Assembly (NCBI GenBank): GCA_964605145.1
Contig: CAZSBG010000008.1
Location: 1-64,000, forward strand
Direction: 5' to 3'
Length of the DNA stretch: 64,000 nt
Source of the DNA: CAZSBG01 sp964605145
Lineage (GTDB): Bacteria > Zhuqueibacterota > Zhuqueibacteria > Thermofontimicrobiales > Thermofontimicrobiaceae
The notes under the pieces were generated by a model, which was not told the DNA's origin, made no database searches, and was given only the letters and a program-made list of their open reading frames with translations. Positions 53,956 through 62,826 of the stretch are shown piece by piece. Made by a program: the position numbers and the translations under genes. Position 1 is the stretch's first letter; each line of letters begins with the position of its first letter.

Positions 53956-55740
53956 ATGTTTAAAAGATACCGATGGAATTTTGTATATGTTGTTTTAATT
54001 GTTTCAATTATCGGTTTTATCATTTTTGATTTAACACTGTATTTAAGTTTGAAAAGCTTTTTGTTCCAGCAAACATTCGACGAAACGCGCATGAAAACCA
54101 ATCTTGCCGTAAAGTTACTGGAGCAAAAAAATGTCAACTTACTGCATTCTGATTTCTCCGAATTGCTCGATCTGACCTCTCAAATACGCCGCATAGTCAA
54201 CTCCCGTGTCACCATAATCGATTCAACCGGGACTGTGCTAATTGACTCGGATGTCCCTGATGATGAAGTGCCATCAATGGATAATCATATCGAAAGGCCT
54301 GAAGTGCAGGATGCAATTACAACAGGCTGGGGACAAAGTTATCGAAAAAGTGATACCATTCAAAGACACTTATTTTATACGGCTTTTCCAATTCGACAGG
54401 ATGGAAAAATAGTCGGTTTCCTCCGACTGGCATATTATGCCATTGGATTCGAAAAATCCATGAAGAAGTTATTGTATCTGATGGTTGCAGCCAATGTTAT
54501 CGGTATGGCGACCCTTTTTGTCGCCGCGTTTTACCTTGGTTCAGTAGTCACACTCCCTATTTTGAAAATCGTTCGAACCGCAAAAACAATTGCGGCAGGA
54601 AATCTGGATCGCTCATTTCTTGTGAACAGAAAAGATGAAGTCGGCACTCTGGCTTCAATTTTGAATAAGCTGACAGACAAGTTGAAGAGTCAGATAAACC
54701 AGGTATCCAACGAACGATCCAAACTGCAGGATATTCTCATCAATCTGGATATTGGCATCATCGTCATTGATCAGGAGAAAAAAATACTGAATGTCAATTC
54801 AGAAGTATTCCGAATTCTGGGATTACAGGGATTCGAAATCGAACAAAAAAATTTAATTGAAATACTCGGCGCTGAACCCTTGCTCACCGCTATTGATAAA
54901 ACGTTGAGTCAGGGTAAAAAAGAAAGCGGCGAGTTTGTTTGTGAACGGGATGAAAGGAAATCCTTCCTCAGTTATGTCATCACACCGTTTTTTCTATCCG
55001 GTGAAAAAGTGAATGGGGCGTTAATTCAGCTCCAGGATATTAGCGAGCTAAAAACTCTGGAAGCAATACGCAAAGATTTTGTCGCAAATGCATCTCATGA
55101 GCTCAAAACACCATTGACTGCTATAATTGGATATGCAGATACCTTGCAAGAGGGAGCGGCTGAAAATCCTACCTCTCGTACTAAATTCATTCGGAAAATT
55201 CAGGAACAGGCACAGCGTCTTGAGTTCCTCGTGCAGGATTTGTTGATGTTGTCTAAAATGGAGCGGGAAGAGCCATTGCATCTTGAGCCCTGTCCCATTG
55301 ATCCTATGCTGCGAGAGATTGTCGAGGATTTTAAGAGTAAATCCAGGAATAAAGAAATAGATATGAAGTTCATTGCGCCGGAAAATTTGTATCTGCAAAT
55401 GGATGAGGAAGCCATTCGGGTGGTGTTCAATAATCTGCTTGATAATGCAATTAAATACACGCCGAATAAAGGGGCTGTGCATATTCGTATCTCAGAACAA
55501 GCGGATGATAATGTAAAGATTGAGATTATTGATACCGGTATCGGCATCGAGCAAAAATATCATGATCGGATTTTTCAGCGATTTTACCGGGTAGATAAAG
55601 CACGATCGCGGGCTATCGGAGGCACCGGACTTGGGCTTGCCATTGTGAAACATATCATCGAACGACACGGCAGTAAAATATATGTGCAAAGCGAGGAGGG
55701 AAATGGGAGCAATTTCTGGTTCGAATTGAATAAAGCATGA
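53956..55740 (+). CDS. phoR: PhoR-type sensor histidine kinase
   Basis: 594 aa. TM1 (about 9-33), a periplasmic domain of about 130 residues (VTIIDSTGTVLIDSD, Cache/PAS-like), TM2 (about 177-197), HAMP (IAAGNLDRSFLVNRKDEVGTL), a cytosolic PAS (ILINLDIGIIVIDQEKKILNVN), HisKA with NASHELKTPLTAIIGY (H381) and HATPase_c (NLLDNAIKYTPN, DTGIGIEQKY, GTGLGLAIVKHI). This matches PhoR of Gram-positive and FCB bacteria, with a large periplasmic part. It lies 163 bases after the regulator gene and is probably co-transcribed. Confidence 0.87.
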   Translation: MFKRYRWNFVYVVLIVSIIGFIIFDLTLYLSLKSFLFQQTFDETRMKTNLAVKLLEQKNVNLLHSDFSELLDLTSQIRRIVNSRVTIIDSTGTVLIDSDVPDDEVPSMDNHIERPEVQDAITTGWGQSYRKSDTIQRHLFYTAFPIRQDGKIVGFLRLAYYAIGFEKSMKKLLYLMVAANVIGMATLFVAAFYLGSVVTLPILKIVRTAKTIAAGNLDRSFLVNRKDEVGTLASILNKLTDKLKSQINQVSNERSKLQDILINLDIGIIVIDQEKKILNVNSEVFRILGLQGFEIEQKNLIEILGAEPLLTAIDKTLSQGKKESGEFVCERDERKSFLSYVITPFFLSGEKVNGALIQLQDISELKTLEAIRKDFVANASHELKTPLTAIIGYADTLQEGAAENPTSRTKFIRKIQEQAQRLEFLVQDLLMLSKMEREEPLHLEPCPIDPMLREIVEDFKSKSRNKEIDMKFIAPENLYLQMDEEAIRVVFNNLLDNAIKYTPNKGAVHIRISEQADDNVKIEIIDTGIGIEQKYHDRIFQRFYRVDKARSRAIGGTGLGLAIVKHIIERHGSKIYVQSEEGNGSNFWFELNKA

Positions 55741-55780
55741 TGGGAAAACGGCACAGCCGGACAAGAGGAGAGTCTGTTCC

Positions 55781-55799
55781 AAATTTGAAGTTCAAATTT
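55781..55799. repeat. 19-bp palindrome
   Basis: AAATTTGAA, G, TTCAAATTT: perfect 9-bp arms around one base, between the convergent phoR and pstS genes. No T-run. It resembles the palindrome at 34704-34717 in its AAATTTGAA core. Confidence 0.35.
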
Positions 55800-55831
55800 A
55801 TTGTTCGACAGTTATTCTGCCAAATCACCAC

Positions 55832-56668
55832 TCACCTGGCAGAAATGTGCCAGAGAGGAATATAGCCCACATCCCTGACAATTTTTTGTCCTTCTTTCAA
55901 TATAAAATCGATAAACAATTTAATATCGCCGCGCGGCGAATCAATTGTGTACAGATATAGGTATCGTATGATTGGATACGTGTCATTTCTGACATTTTCT
56001 TCAATCGGTTCCACGCCGTCAATTTTGCAGTGAATAACATCTTCCCCATAGGCAAGTCCGCCGTATCCGATGGCTTCCTTATTGGCTTTCACGGCGTTCA
56101 CCATGGCCGTGGTGGAAGTGATGACCTGGGCAAACCGGCTGTAGGATTCCCCTTCCAGGACATGTTCTTTAAAATAAATAAACGTGCCGGAATTCGGTGA
56201 ACGTGTCAGCACCAGGATGGGGCTGTTTTCTCCGCCAACCTGATTCCAGTTTGTTATTTCTCCCCTGTAAATCCGGGATAATTGATTCATTGTTAAATTA
56301 CGGACTGAGTTTTCGGGATGCACATAGATACTCAATGCGTCTTTGGCAACGAGAAAATTCATTCCAATTTTATTATAGCGTTCCGCCAGAAGCCGCGCTT
56401 CATCTGAACGCACCAGTCGAGACGCGGTGCAAATATCAGCTTTCCCTTCAATGAGCGCTTCGAATCCTTTTTGAGAACCTCCGCCTTCCACATAAATGGA
56501 GGTATTCGGGTGGATTTTCATGTACTCTTCTGCCCAGCGGGAGGCAAGAATGAGCATGGTGTCCGAACCTTTTAATCGAATGGTGCTCGTGCCGGGCGTC
56601 GAACGAAACCAGTGATTGCACCCAAAAGAAGTGATTAAAATAAGAATGATCGCGGTGATTTTTTTCAT
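55832..56668 (-). CDS. pstS: Phosphate-binding lipoprotein PstS
   Basis: 278 aa from ATG 56668 (an alternative start at 56695 exists; neither has a strong ribosome binding site). Lipoprotein signal MKKITAIILILITSFGC, then the PstS phosphate-binding pocket: RLKGSDTMLIL, VEGGGSQKGFEALIEGKADIC, LTRSPNSGTFIYF and KEAIGYGGLAYG. It captures phosphate in the periplasm for PstCAB and signals to PhoR. No pstC, pstA, pstB or phoU is in the window, so the transporter must be elsewhere or the protein acts only in sensing. It lies 56-80 bases downstream of the M28 peptidase gene on the same strand. Confidence 0.9.
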   Translation of the reverse strand: MKKITAIILILITSFGCNHWFRSTPGTSTIRLKGSDTMLILASRWAEEYMKIHPNTSIYVEGGGSQKGFEALIEGKADICTASRLVRSDEARLLAERYNKIGMNFLVAKDALSIYVHPENSVRNLTMNQLSRIYRGEITNWNQVGGENSPILVLTRSPNSGTFIYFKEHVLEGESYSRFAQVITSTTAMVNAVKANKEAIGYGGLAYGEDVIHCKIDGVEPIEENVRNDTYPIIRYLYLYTIDSPRGDIKLFIDFILKEGQKIVRDVGYIPLWHISAR

Positions 56669-56750
56669 GCGAATTAATCCGTTACTGAGTCTCATCGAAA
56701 GTCAACATGAATTGATGAACTTATTTTATGATAGTTGATGTCATTGCAAT

Positions 56751-58409
56751 TCATCTTTTTTCAGCGATTGAGCGAAGCCTCGCGTTGATGTAAGGCGTCC
56801 CGGTGTTCCATTCGGGAAAATCTCGTTCATGTGCAAGATAATAACAAAAATTAAATATGACCTGGCAATGTTGCTGCGCCGCTTCAAAATTCATGAATTG
56901 GTTCAGGTCGTCAAATGGAGTGTGGTAAATATTCTCGGTCCATTGTACAATCCGTTGTAATGCGTGTTTTGGCGTTGATTCTTTGTAGTGCAATCCTTCA
57001 GCAATTAAAATTGATGGAATGCCTGCCTGGGCAAAGGCAATTTGATCGGATCGGGCAAACGATTCCACACGAAGAAACTGCGATGGCAAAGGAGATACAG
57101 TTATTCCCATAAATTTTGCAACTGTTTTCAGAGATTCACCCAGGGTTGAAAGTTCCTGTCCGACACCTACGACATCTGTGAACTCTTCGAACATGGATAG
57201 ACCATCGATGTTGATGTTGGCGATTGTTTTGTGCAGCGGTGCATAAGGGTGATCCAGGTAATATTTTGAGCCTAATAAACCTTTTTCTTCCCCGGTCGTC
57301 GCAAGAAAAATGATATGATGGAAAGGTCTGTCAGGCATCCTGGAAAACGCGCGTGCAATTTCGAGCAATGCACTCACGCCGACTGCATTATCAAACACTC
57401 CGTTATAGATTGAATCACCTTTCACCGGATCTCCGATTCCCAGGTGATCATAATGGGCGGAAATAATCAGATAAGAATCGTCTGGTTTTTGAGCTTTGCC
57501 TTCCAACATGCCGAGGACGTTTCTGTCAAAGAACTCTCTTTCGATGAATTCACCTTTGAAAGACAGGCTTATATCCAGCGGAAAACTGCTGATCATGTGA
57601 CGCTGTTCCATTTCCAAAATCTGATTTAAGCTGTACGGTGCATTTTGAAATAACGTTTCTGCGGCAGCAGGATTCATCGCAATGCTGAGATTGGCTGTCA
57701 CTGAATAGGCCAGGGTCACATCTTCGAATGAAAATGTCTGAACCCAGGCATCCCAGCTTTTTGTTGCCAATTCCCCGGGGCTGGGTATTAAAATACTACC
57801 TCTGGCGCCCCTCGAAATTGCGATTCGCTGCTTTGATTCCGGGTAGGAATAAATCGTGGGATATCCGCCATTGAAATAGGCGGAATCGCTTGAAGGCGGC
57901 TCGCCTGATAAAAAAACGACAATTTTTCCGTCTACATCCTGTGACTGGTAATCGTTATAATCGAATTCCGGGGCAATTATCCCGTACCCGACAAATACCA
58001 AAGGGAGCGGCTTGGGTATATAGGTTTGGGCGCCTGATTTGTAGAGCAGATAATCTTTTTTTACGGTGAATACGTATTCATTGCTGTCAGAGGAAATTTT
58101 GAGCTGCGATGTTTGAAGCGGGATGCCGCCATGCATGGGAACTGATTGAAAATAAGTATGATTATCTCCTATTGGAGTTAAATTGTAGACTGCCATTTTT
58201 CGAGCGATATATTCCGCTGCGAGCTTGCTGCCTTCGGTGCCGGTGCCTCGTCCTTTCAGCGAATCATTCCCAAGAAAAAAAACATGGTTTTTTAGAGAAT
58301 CGTCCGATATATTACTTATAGGGGGTGACATATTTTCACCCGGATCGGCAAAACTATGATTACATGGAAATGTAAAAATAAAACATGCGAGTATTATGAG
58401 ATAGTTCAC
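56751..58409 (-). CDS. Secreted M28-family zinc peptidase with PA domain
   Basis: 552 aa, GTG start at 58409. Signal peptide (1-21, ends SFA), a PA (protease-associated) insertion at about 125-280 (PLVFVGYGIIAPEF, VDGKIVVFLSGEPPS), and the M28 metal ligands in ISAHYDHLG (His), GVFDNAVGVSALLEIARAF (Asp) and TTGEEKGLLGSKYY (Glu pair), with a late His in 'NIYHTPFDDLNQF'. It is an aminopeptidase-type enzyme of the periplasm or cell surface. It has a good promoter and precedes pstS. Confidence 0.92.
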   Translation of the reverse strand: MNYLIILACFIFTFPCNHSFADPGENMSPPISNISDDSLKNHVFFLGNDSLKGRGTGTEGSKLAAEYIARKMAVYNLTPIGDNHTYFQSVPMHGGIPLQTSQLKISSDSNEYVFTVKKDYLLYKSGAQTYIPKPLPLVFVGYGIIAPEFDYNDYQSQDVDGKIVVFLSGEPPSSDSAYFNGGYPTIYSYPESKQRIAISRGARGSILIPSPGELATKSWDAWVQTFSFEDVTLAYSVTANLSIAMNPAAAETLFQNAPYSLNQILEMEQRHMISSFPLDISLSFKGEFIEREFFDRNVLGMLEGKAQKPDDSYLIISAHYDHLGIGDPVKGDSIYNGVFDNAVGVSALLEIARAFSRMPDRPFHHIIFLATTGEEKGLLGSKYYLDHPYAPLHKTIANINIDGLSMFEEFTDVVGVGQELSTLGESLKTVAKFMGITVSPLPSQFLRVESFARSDQIAFAQAGIPSILIAEGLHYKESTPKHALQRIVQWTENIYHTPFDDLNQFMNFEAAQQHCQVIFNFCYYLAHERDFPEWNTGTPYINARLRSIAEKR

Positions 58410-58450
58410 CAGACCTGATTCCTGTTTTTAAATTCTTTATTCGATAGTAC

Positions 58451-58479
58451 ATAATACTTTTTTATTTGGATAAAATCAA
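58451..58479 (-). promoter_or_regulatory. Sigma-70-like promoter of the M28-pstS pair
   Basis: On the minus strand: TTGATT (58479-58474), 17 bases, TATTAT (58456-58451), about 42 bases before the M28 start codon. Confidence 0.6.
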
Positions 58480-58582
58480 CAATTTTTTGCATGCATTGAA
58501 AATATTTTAAGTAATTTACGCGTTAATTGGTATCGAGCAAATTTTTTTTCTAACCTGGTAAATAAAGAATGATTCAAACAAG

Positions 58583-58611
58583 TTAACATGATGTTCACAT
58601 AGATGTCACAT
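58583..58611 (+). promoter_or_regulatory. Triple PhoB-box-like direct repeat
   Basis: TTAACAT (58583), TTCACAT (58594) and GTCACAT (58605) are spaced exactly 11 bp apart, the geometry of PhoB boxes (two 7-bp units with a 4-bp spacer; E. coli consensus CTGTCAT-4-CTGTCAC). A TATACG follows at 58619. It is 70-100 bases ahead of the PAP2 gene and faces the M28-pstS promoter. Confidence 0.6.
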
Positions 58612-58681
58612 ATTTTTTATACGTCGTACATTTTGTTGTAATTTTGTGATGCTAAATTTAGCCAAAATTTAAGGAGCAACA

Positions 58682-59209
58682 ATGTTTCGGGCGATTACAT
58701 TGAATTTTTATCAGTTGGATATTCTTCTATTCAAGCAAATTTATCGATTGAACGGCAAGCGAATTATGGATGGTGTGTTTTATTATCTGACTCGCTCGGG
58801 CGATGGATATTACTATGGTTTGGTGGCAATATTATTACTGGCGTTTGACATCCAAATCGGGAAGCAAGCGATTCTAATGATGTTTGCATCTTTTGCTATG
58901 GAATTGCCGGCACATTCCATCGCGAAAAAAACGGTGAAGCGCGTGCGGCCATTCGAAAAACTGGGTATTGTAAGTTTAGTCGCTCCGCCTGATAAATACA
59001 GCTTTCCGTCAGGTCACACGGCCGCTGCATTTGTCATGGCCAATATATTGAGCGTATTCTTTCCTGCTTCTTTTTATCTCTTTTTTTTGTGGGCTTCTGC
59101 TGTTGGCGTTTCACGAATATATCTTGGCGTGCATTATCCCTCAGACATCGCGGCCGGGGCTGTGCTGGGATATGTATCATCTCAAATTGGAATTTGGATT
59201 GTAGTGTAA
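58682..59209 (+). CDS. Membrane-bound PAP2 phosphatase
   Basis: 175 aa, ATG with AAGGAG upstream. Several membrane helices. The PAP2 catalytic motifs are complete: C1 KKTVKRVRPF (K-x6-RP type), C2 PSGHTAAAF and C3 SRIYLGVHYPSD. Substrates of this group are undecaprenyl pyrophosphate, phosphatidylglycerol phosphate or phosphatidate; the short size favours undecaprenyl- or lipid-phosphate phosphatase. The PhoB-box-like repeats in its promoter suggest induction under phosphate limitation, where it would recover phosphate from lipids. It ends in a strong terminator. Confidence 0.92.
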   Translation: MFRAITLNFYQLDILLFKQIYRLNGKRIMDGVFYYLTRSGDGYYYGLVAILLLAFDIQIGKQAILMMFASFAMELPAHSIAKKTVKRVRPFEKLGIVSLVAPPDKYSFPSGHTAAAFVMANILSVFFPASFYLFFLWASAVGVSRIYLGVHYPSDIAAGAVLGYVSSQIGIWIVV

Positions 59210-59257
59210 AAAAAGATTTGAATTTGACATAAGTGATCTCCTTTTACTAGTGATTCA

Positions 59258-59299
59258 AAAAAGCATTTCCGCCTGTTGGTGTTGAAATGCTTTTTTTTT
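59258..59299 (+). terminator. Intrinsic terminator of the PAP2 gene
   Basis: AAAAAGCATTTC (59258-59269) pairs with GAAATGCTTTTT (59284-59295), with a T-run to 59299. Confidence 0.93.
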
Positions 59300-59372
59300 A
59301 TTCAGAAAAGACCAAAACATGTTACAGCCATCCGTATCCACGATTTAAATTCTTAATTTCATTTTCATATTC

Positions 59373-59406
59373 CTGTCACATCCCTGTAATTCTCACTCAG
59401 TACATT
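59373..59406 (+). promoter_or_regulatory. PhoB-box-like repeat with -10, distal site of the TonB receptor gene
   Basis: CTGTCAC (59373) and CTGTAAT (59384) are 11 bp apart, very close to the E. coli Pho box. Ten bases after the second unit comes TACATT (59401-59406), where a PhoB-dependent promoter would have its -10. Confidence 0.6.
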
Positions 59407-59723
59407 TAACCGCAACATGAAAAATCAATCATTTTTGGATACGTGTTTATGGCCCGTTTCTTCATTTAAAATGTTCTAAATTGAGCGATTAGCCATCAGC
59501 TCTAAAAAAAAATCAAACAGAAGCTTGACAAACTTTTTCACTTATATGGTGATTTTAATACTTCCTATTTTAAAGCCACTGTTATTTCTTTTGCTGATCG
59601 CTTCAGGCTGACCGCTTATTTTGGTATTAAAAATAAAAACATGCGCATATTGGTATGGTTTTAAAGTTCGACAAAAAGTCGACAGGCCAACATCGGGAAT
59701 TTTAATTTAAATATAATACACCC

Positions 59724-59757
59724 GTAACATTTTTGTAACATGCCATTCCGATATTTA
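59724..59757 (+). promoter_or_regulatory. PhoB-box-like repeat with -10, proximal site of the TonB receptor gene
   Basis: GTAACAT (59724-59730) is repeated identically at 59735-59741, 11 bp apart. TATTTA (59752-59757) follows after 10 bases. The receptor start codon is 76 bases on. Confidence 0.6.
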
Positions 59758-59832
59758 GACGTCGAAATTGAGGGCCAATTAAGACAAATAGAGTAAGAGG
59801 GCTAATTTCAAAAAATTAAAGAGGTGTAAAAA

Positions 59833-62781
59833 ATGAGTCAAAAAACAAATCGCGTGCGCATGAGGGGCGCTGCAAATCTCAAACTAATTTTTCTTTTTAC
59901 AGCAATAATTACTTCAATCCTTTTTGTTCAGTTATTATCTTCCGTTCTTTTTGCGCAATCTTTAAAAGGAAAAATCGTTGGGAAATTGGTGGACGCTGAA
60001 GATGGTAGTCCAATGGTTGGCGCCAATATTTTATTAGAGGGCACCATGATCGGCGCGGCCGCAGATTTAGAAGGTAACTACCGAATTCTTCGTGTTCCGC
60101 CCGGTAAATATACGCTTGTCATACGAATGATGGGCTATGCCGAAACTAAAATCACCGATGTTATCGTAAATGCTGATGAAACCACCACGATCAATGCGTC
60201 CCTGAAATCAGAAATTCTGGAAACCGAAGGTGTGGTTGTCACAGCCGAAGCGATTCGGAATACCGAAGTGGTACTGTTGAAAGATCGTCAGAAAGCTGTA
60301 GCCGTTAGTGATGCTATTAGTGCAGAGCAATTCAGTCGTTCCGGCGCAGGTGATGCGGCCGAAGCTGTAAAAAAAGTTGTCGGTGCTTCAGTTGTAGATG
60401 GAAAGTATGTTTTTGTTCGAGGCTTGGGTGATCGGTACAGTTCGACCCATCTTAATGGAGCTGAACTGCCGAGTTCAGACCCTAACAGAAAAGCATTTCA
60501 AATGGACTTACTCCCGACAAATCTTCTGGAAAATATTGTAACAACAAAAACATTTACGCCAGATAAACCTGGCAATTTCGGCGGCGGAATTGTTGATATC
60601 GGTACTAAAAATTTTCCTAAAGACTTTACTCTTAAGTTTTCTTCCTCAACTTCCTTAAATTCATATTCTACGTTTAATGAGAATAGTATGACCTATACAG
60701 GTGTTGGTGGAGACTTTTTAGGTTTTGACGACGGTATCAGAGATGTCCCTTCGGCTCTATCGGATATCAATGCTAAAATACCAGTTGTTCAGGAAGCCCG
60801 TTTTAACCAAGAGCTTGCTCAACAACTTGACCAGGCGAGCAAAGCCTTCAATAATGTCATGGATTTTTCCCGCGAAAGTGTACCGCTTAAAAGAAATTTT
60901 GCACTGTCGGTCGGTGGAGAATTGGGCACCGGAGAAGAATCATCATTTGGTTATTTAGGAAGTGTAACTTACTCCCGCGATTTCAGTTTTTATGATAACG
61001 GTAAAATCGGTAGATATATTTTAACTGACGTTAATGCATCGGTATTAGACCCGCTATTAATTCTTGACGATACACGCTCAACGGCAGAATCTTATTTGGG
61101 AGGTTTAGCTAATCTATCTTATAAGTTCTCAAACTACCATCAAATTCACGCTAATTTATTCTATAATAAAAGCGGTATATCGGAAACAAGATTTATGGAG
61201 GGGGGATGGCCGCAAGAATTTGGAATCGGCGGGGACGCACCAACTTATTTTAACCGTGTTCTTTCCTATGTCGAGCGAGATGTTAGATCGATACAATTCA
61301 GCGGTGAACATTTCTTTAAATCAATTTTGGGAATGACATTGGATTGGAACGTTTCACTTGCAAAAACATCTCAGGTTGAACCGGATAGAAGACTGATAAC
61401 AACAGCAGAACAGGTTATTAATGATAGAACAAATTTTATTATAACCGGTTCCGGTTTCGACGATCCATCAAGATATTATAGAGATTTGGAAGACAATAGT
61501 AATACTTACAGCATAAATTTAAAAATTCCCTTTAAACAGTGGTCAGGTCAAAAAGGCGATTTTAAAACTGGAGCCTACTTTCAAAATTTAGACAGAGATT
61601 TTAATGAAAGAATTTTTTCTTATCGTGTAGATAATAGGCTGTTTAATGATTTAGGCGGTGATATAGAAGCATTATTCTCGCCTGTATATTTAGGAATAAT
61701 TTCAACCGATACACTCAGTAACGGAAATATCAGACATAATTTCGGAAACACCATCCGGGACAATTCAAAATTACGCAATCAATATACGGGTGACCAGGGA
61801 ATTGTTGCTTACTATGGTATGGTTGATTTACCTCTTTTTAAGTCTCTTAAAATTATCACCGGACTAAGGTACGAAACAACAGACTTAAATGTGATCAGCG
61901 ATGAACCCAATATCCAGCCGGGAAATGTTAATGAGGACGATATTCTTCCATCCGTGAATTTAGTTTATAAAACTACAGACAATATGAATGTACGGGCTGC
62001 TGCAACAAAAACCTTAGCGCGTCCCACTTTCAGAGAAATTGCTCCTTTCTCCTCAAAAGAATTTGTCAACGATGTTGAGTTGCAAGGTAATCCAGATCTA
62101 AAAAGAACATTAATTACAAACTACGATTTACGGTGGGAATATTTCTTAAACCCAGGTGAAATTTTAGCTGTAAGCGGTTTTTATAAAGAAATGGAAGACC
62201 CCATTGAATTAGCCTTTGCCGAAGGTTCCGTCAGATCAAACCCAATCGTCAATTATGTTAATGTAGATAAAGCAACTTTGCTCGGGGCAGAGTTCGAAGC
62301 ACGAATCGGATTAAGACATTTCTCGCATCTGTTATCTGATTTTTCCATAAACGGCAATTTGTCTCTAATTAATTCAAATGTTGATATCTCGAATGCAGAA
62401 CTCGCACAACGACTGGGCATTGATTCTACGGCTAGCAGGGAGAGAGAACTGCAAGGACAATCTCCTTTCATCGTTAATTTTGGCATTAATTATACTAATC
62501 CCAAAACCAGAACAACTGCCAATTTGGATTTTAATCTGTTTGGGGAAAGGCTTTCAAAAGTCTCCGCCAACATTACTCCTGACGTATTCGAACAGCCGGC
62601 TTCAAGATTGAATTTCACTTTTTCACAAAGGCTTTTTGATTACGTTTCGTTGAAGTTTGCTGTAGGGAATATTCTTAATTCAAAACATAGAGAAATTTAC
62701 AAATTCAAAGGCAAAGAATTTATCTACCGGGAATATACGACCGGTATTAATTACTCTTTGGGCTTAAGTTATGAACTTTAA
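59833..62781 (+). CDS. TonB-dependent receptor with N-terminal carboxypeptidase-like domain
   Basis: 982 aa, start behind GAGGTG. A long N-terminal signal (about 1-43, ends LFAQ), a CarboxypepD_reg-like domain at about 48-130 (GKIVGKLVDAEDGSPMVGAN, LEGNYRILRVPPGKYTLVIRMMGY), a plug with 'VFVRGLGDRYSSTHLNG', and a 22-strand-type barrel to the end. It lacks SusC-specific features and no SusD gene follows. It would import a bulky ligand using TonB energy. Two PhoB-box-like sites precede it, and a secreted protein gene follows 45 bases after it, so the pair may serve phosphorus scavenging. Confidence 0.93.
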   Translation: MSQKTNRVRMRGAANLKLIFLFTAIITSILFVQLLSSVLFAQSLKGKIVGKLVDAEDGSPMVGANILLEGTMIGAAADLEGNYRILRVPPGKYTLVIRMMGYAETKITDVIVNADETTTINASLKSEILETEGVVVTAEAIRNTEVVLLKDRQKAVAVSDAISAEQFSRSGAGDAAEAVKKVVGASVVDGKYVFVRGLGDRYSSTHLNGAELPSSDPNRKAFQMDLLPTNLLENIVTTKTFTPDKPGNFGGGIVDIGTKNFPKDFTLKFSSSTSLNSYSTFNENSMTYTGVGGDFLGFDDGIRDVPSALSDINAKIPVVQEARFNQELAQQLDQASKAFNNVMDFSRESVPLKRNFALSVGGELGTGEESSFGYLGSVTYSRDFSFYDNGKIGRYILTDVNASVLDPLLILDDTRSTAESYLGGLANLSYKFSNYHQIHANLFYNKSGISETRFMEGGWPQEFGIGGDAPTYFNRVLSYVERDVRSIQFSGEHFFKSILGMTLDWNVSLAKTSQVEPDRRLITTAEQVINDRTNFIITGSGFDDPSRYYRDLEDNSNTYSINLKIPFKQWSGQKGDFKTGAYFQNLDRDFNERIFSYRVDNRLFNDLGGDIEALFSPVYLGIISTDTLSNGNIRHNFGNTIRDNSKLRNQYTGDQGIVAYYGMVDLPLFKSLKIITGLRYETTDLNVISDEPNIQPGNVNEDDILPSVNLVYKTTDNMNVRAAATKTLARPTFREIAPFSSKEFVNDVELQGNPDLKRTLITNYDLRWEYFLNPGEILAVSGFYKEMEDPIELAFAEGSVRSNPIVNYVNVDKATLLGAEFEARIGLRHFSHLLSDFSINGNLSLINSNVDISNAELAQRLGIDSTASRERELQGQSPFIVNFGINYTNPKTRTTANLDFNLFGERLSKVSANITPDVFEQPASRLNFTFSQRLFDYVSLKFAVGNILNSKHREIYKFKGKEFIYREYTTGINYSLGLSYEL

Positions 62782-62826
62782 TTTAATTAATTTGTAATTT
62801 TAAACAATCTTTAAGGAGAAACAGGT

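Larger units (their letters stand above)
59210..59832. other. Intergenic region upstream of the TonB receptor
   Basis: 623 bases without a credible gene. It holds the PAP2 terminator (59258-59299) and two PhoB-box-like sites, at 59373 and 59724, each with a -10-like hexamer 10 bases downstream. Two start sites, giving long and short leaders, are therefore possible. Nothing else was recognised. Confidence 0.5.
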
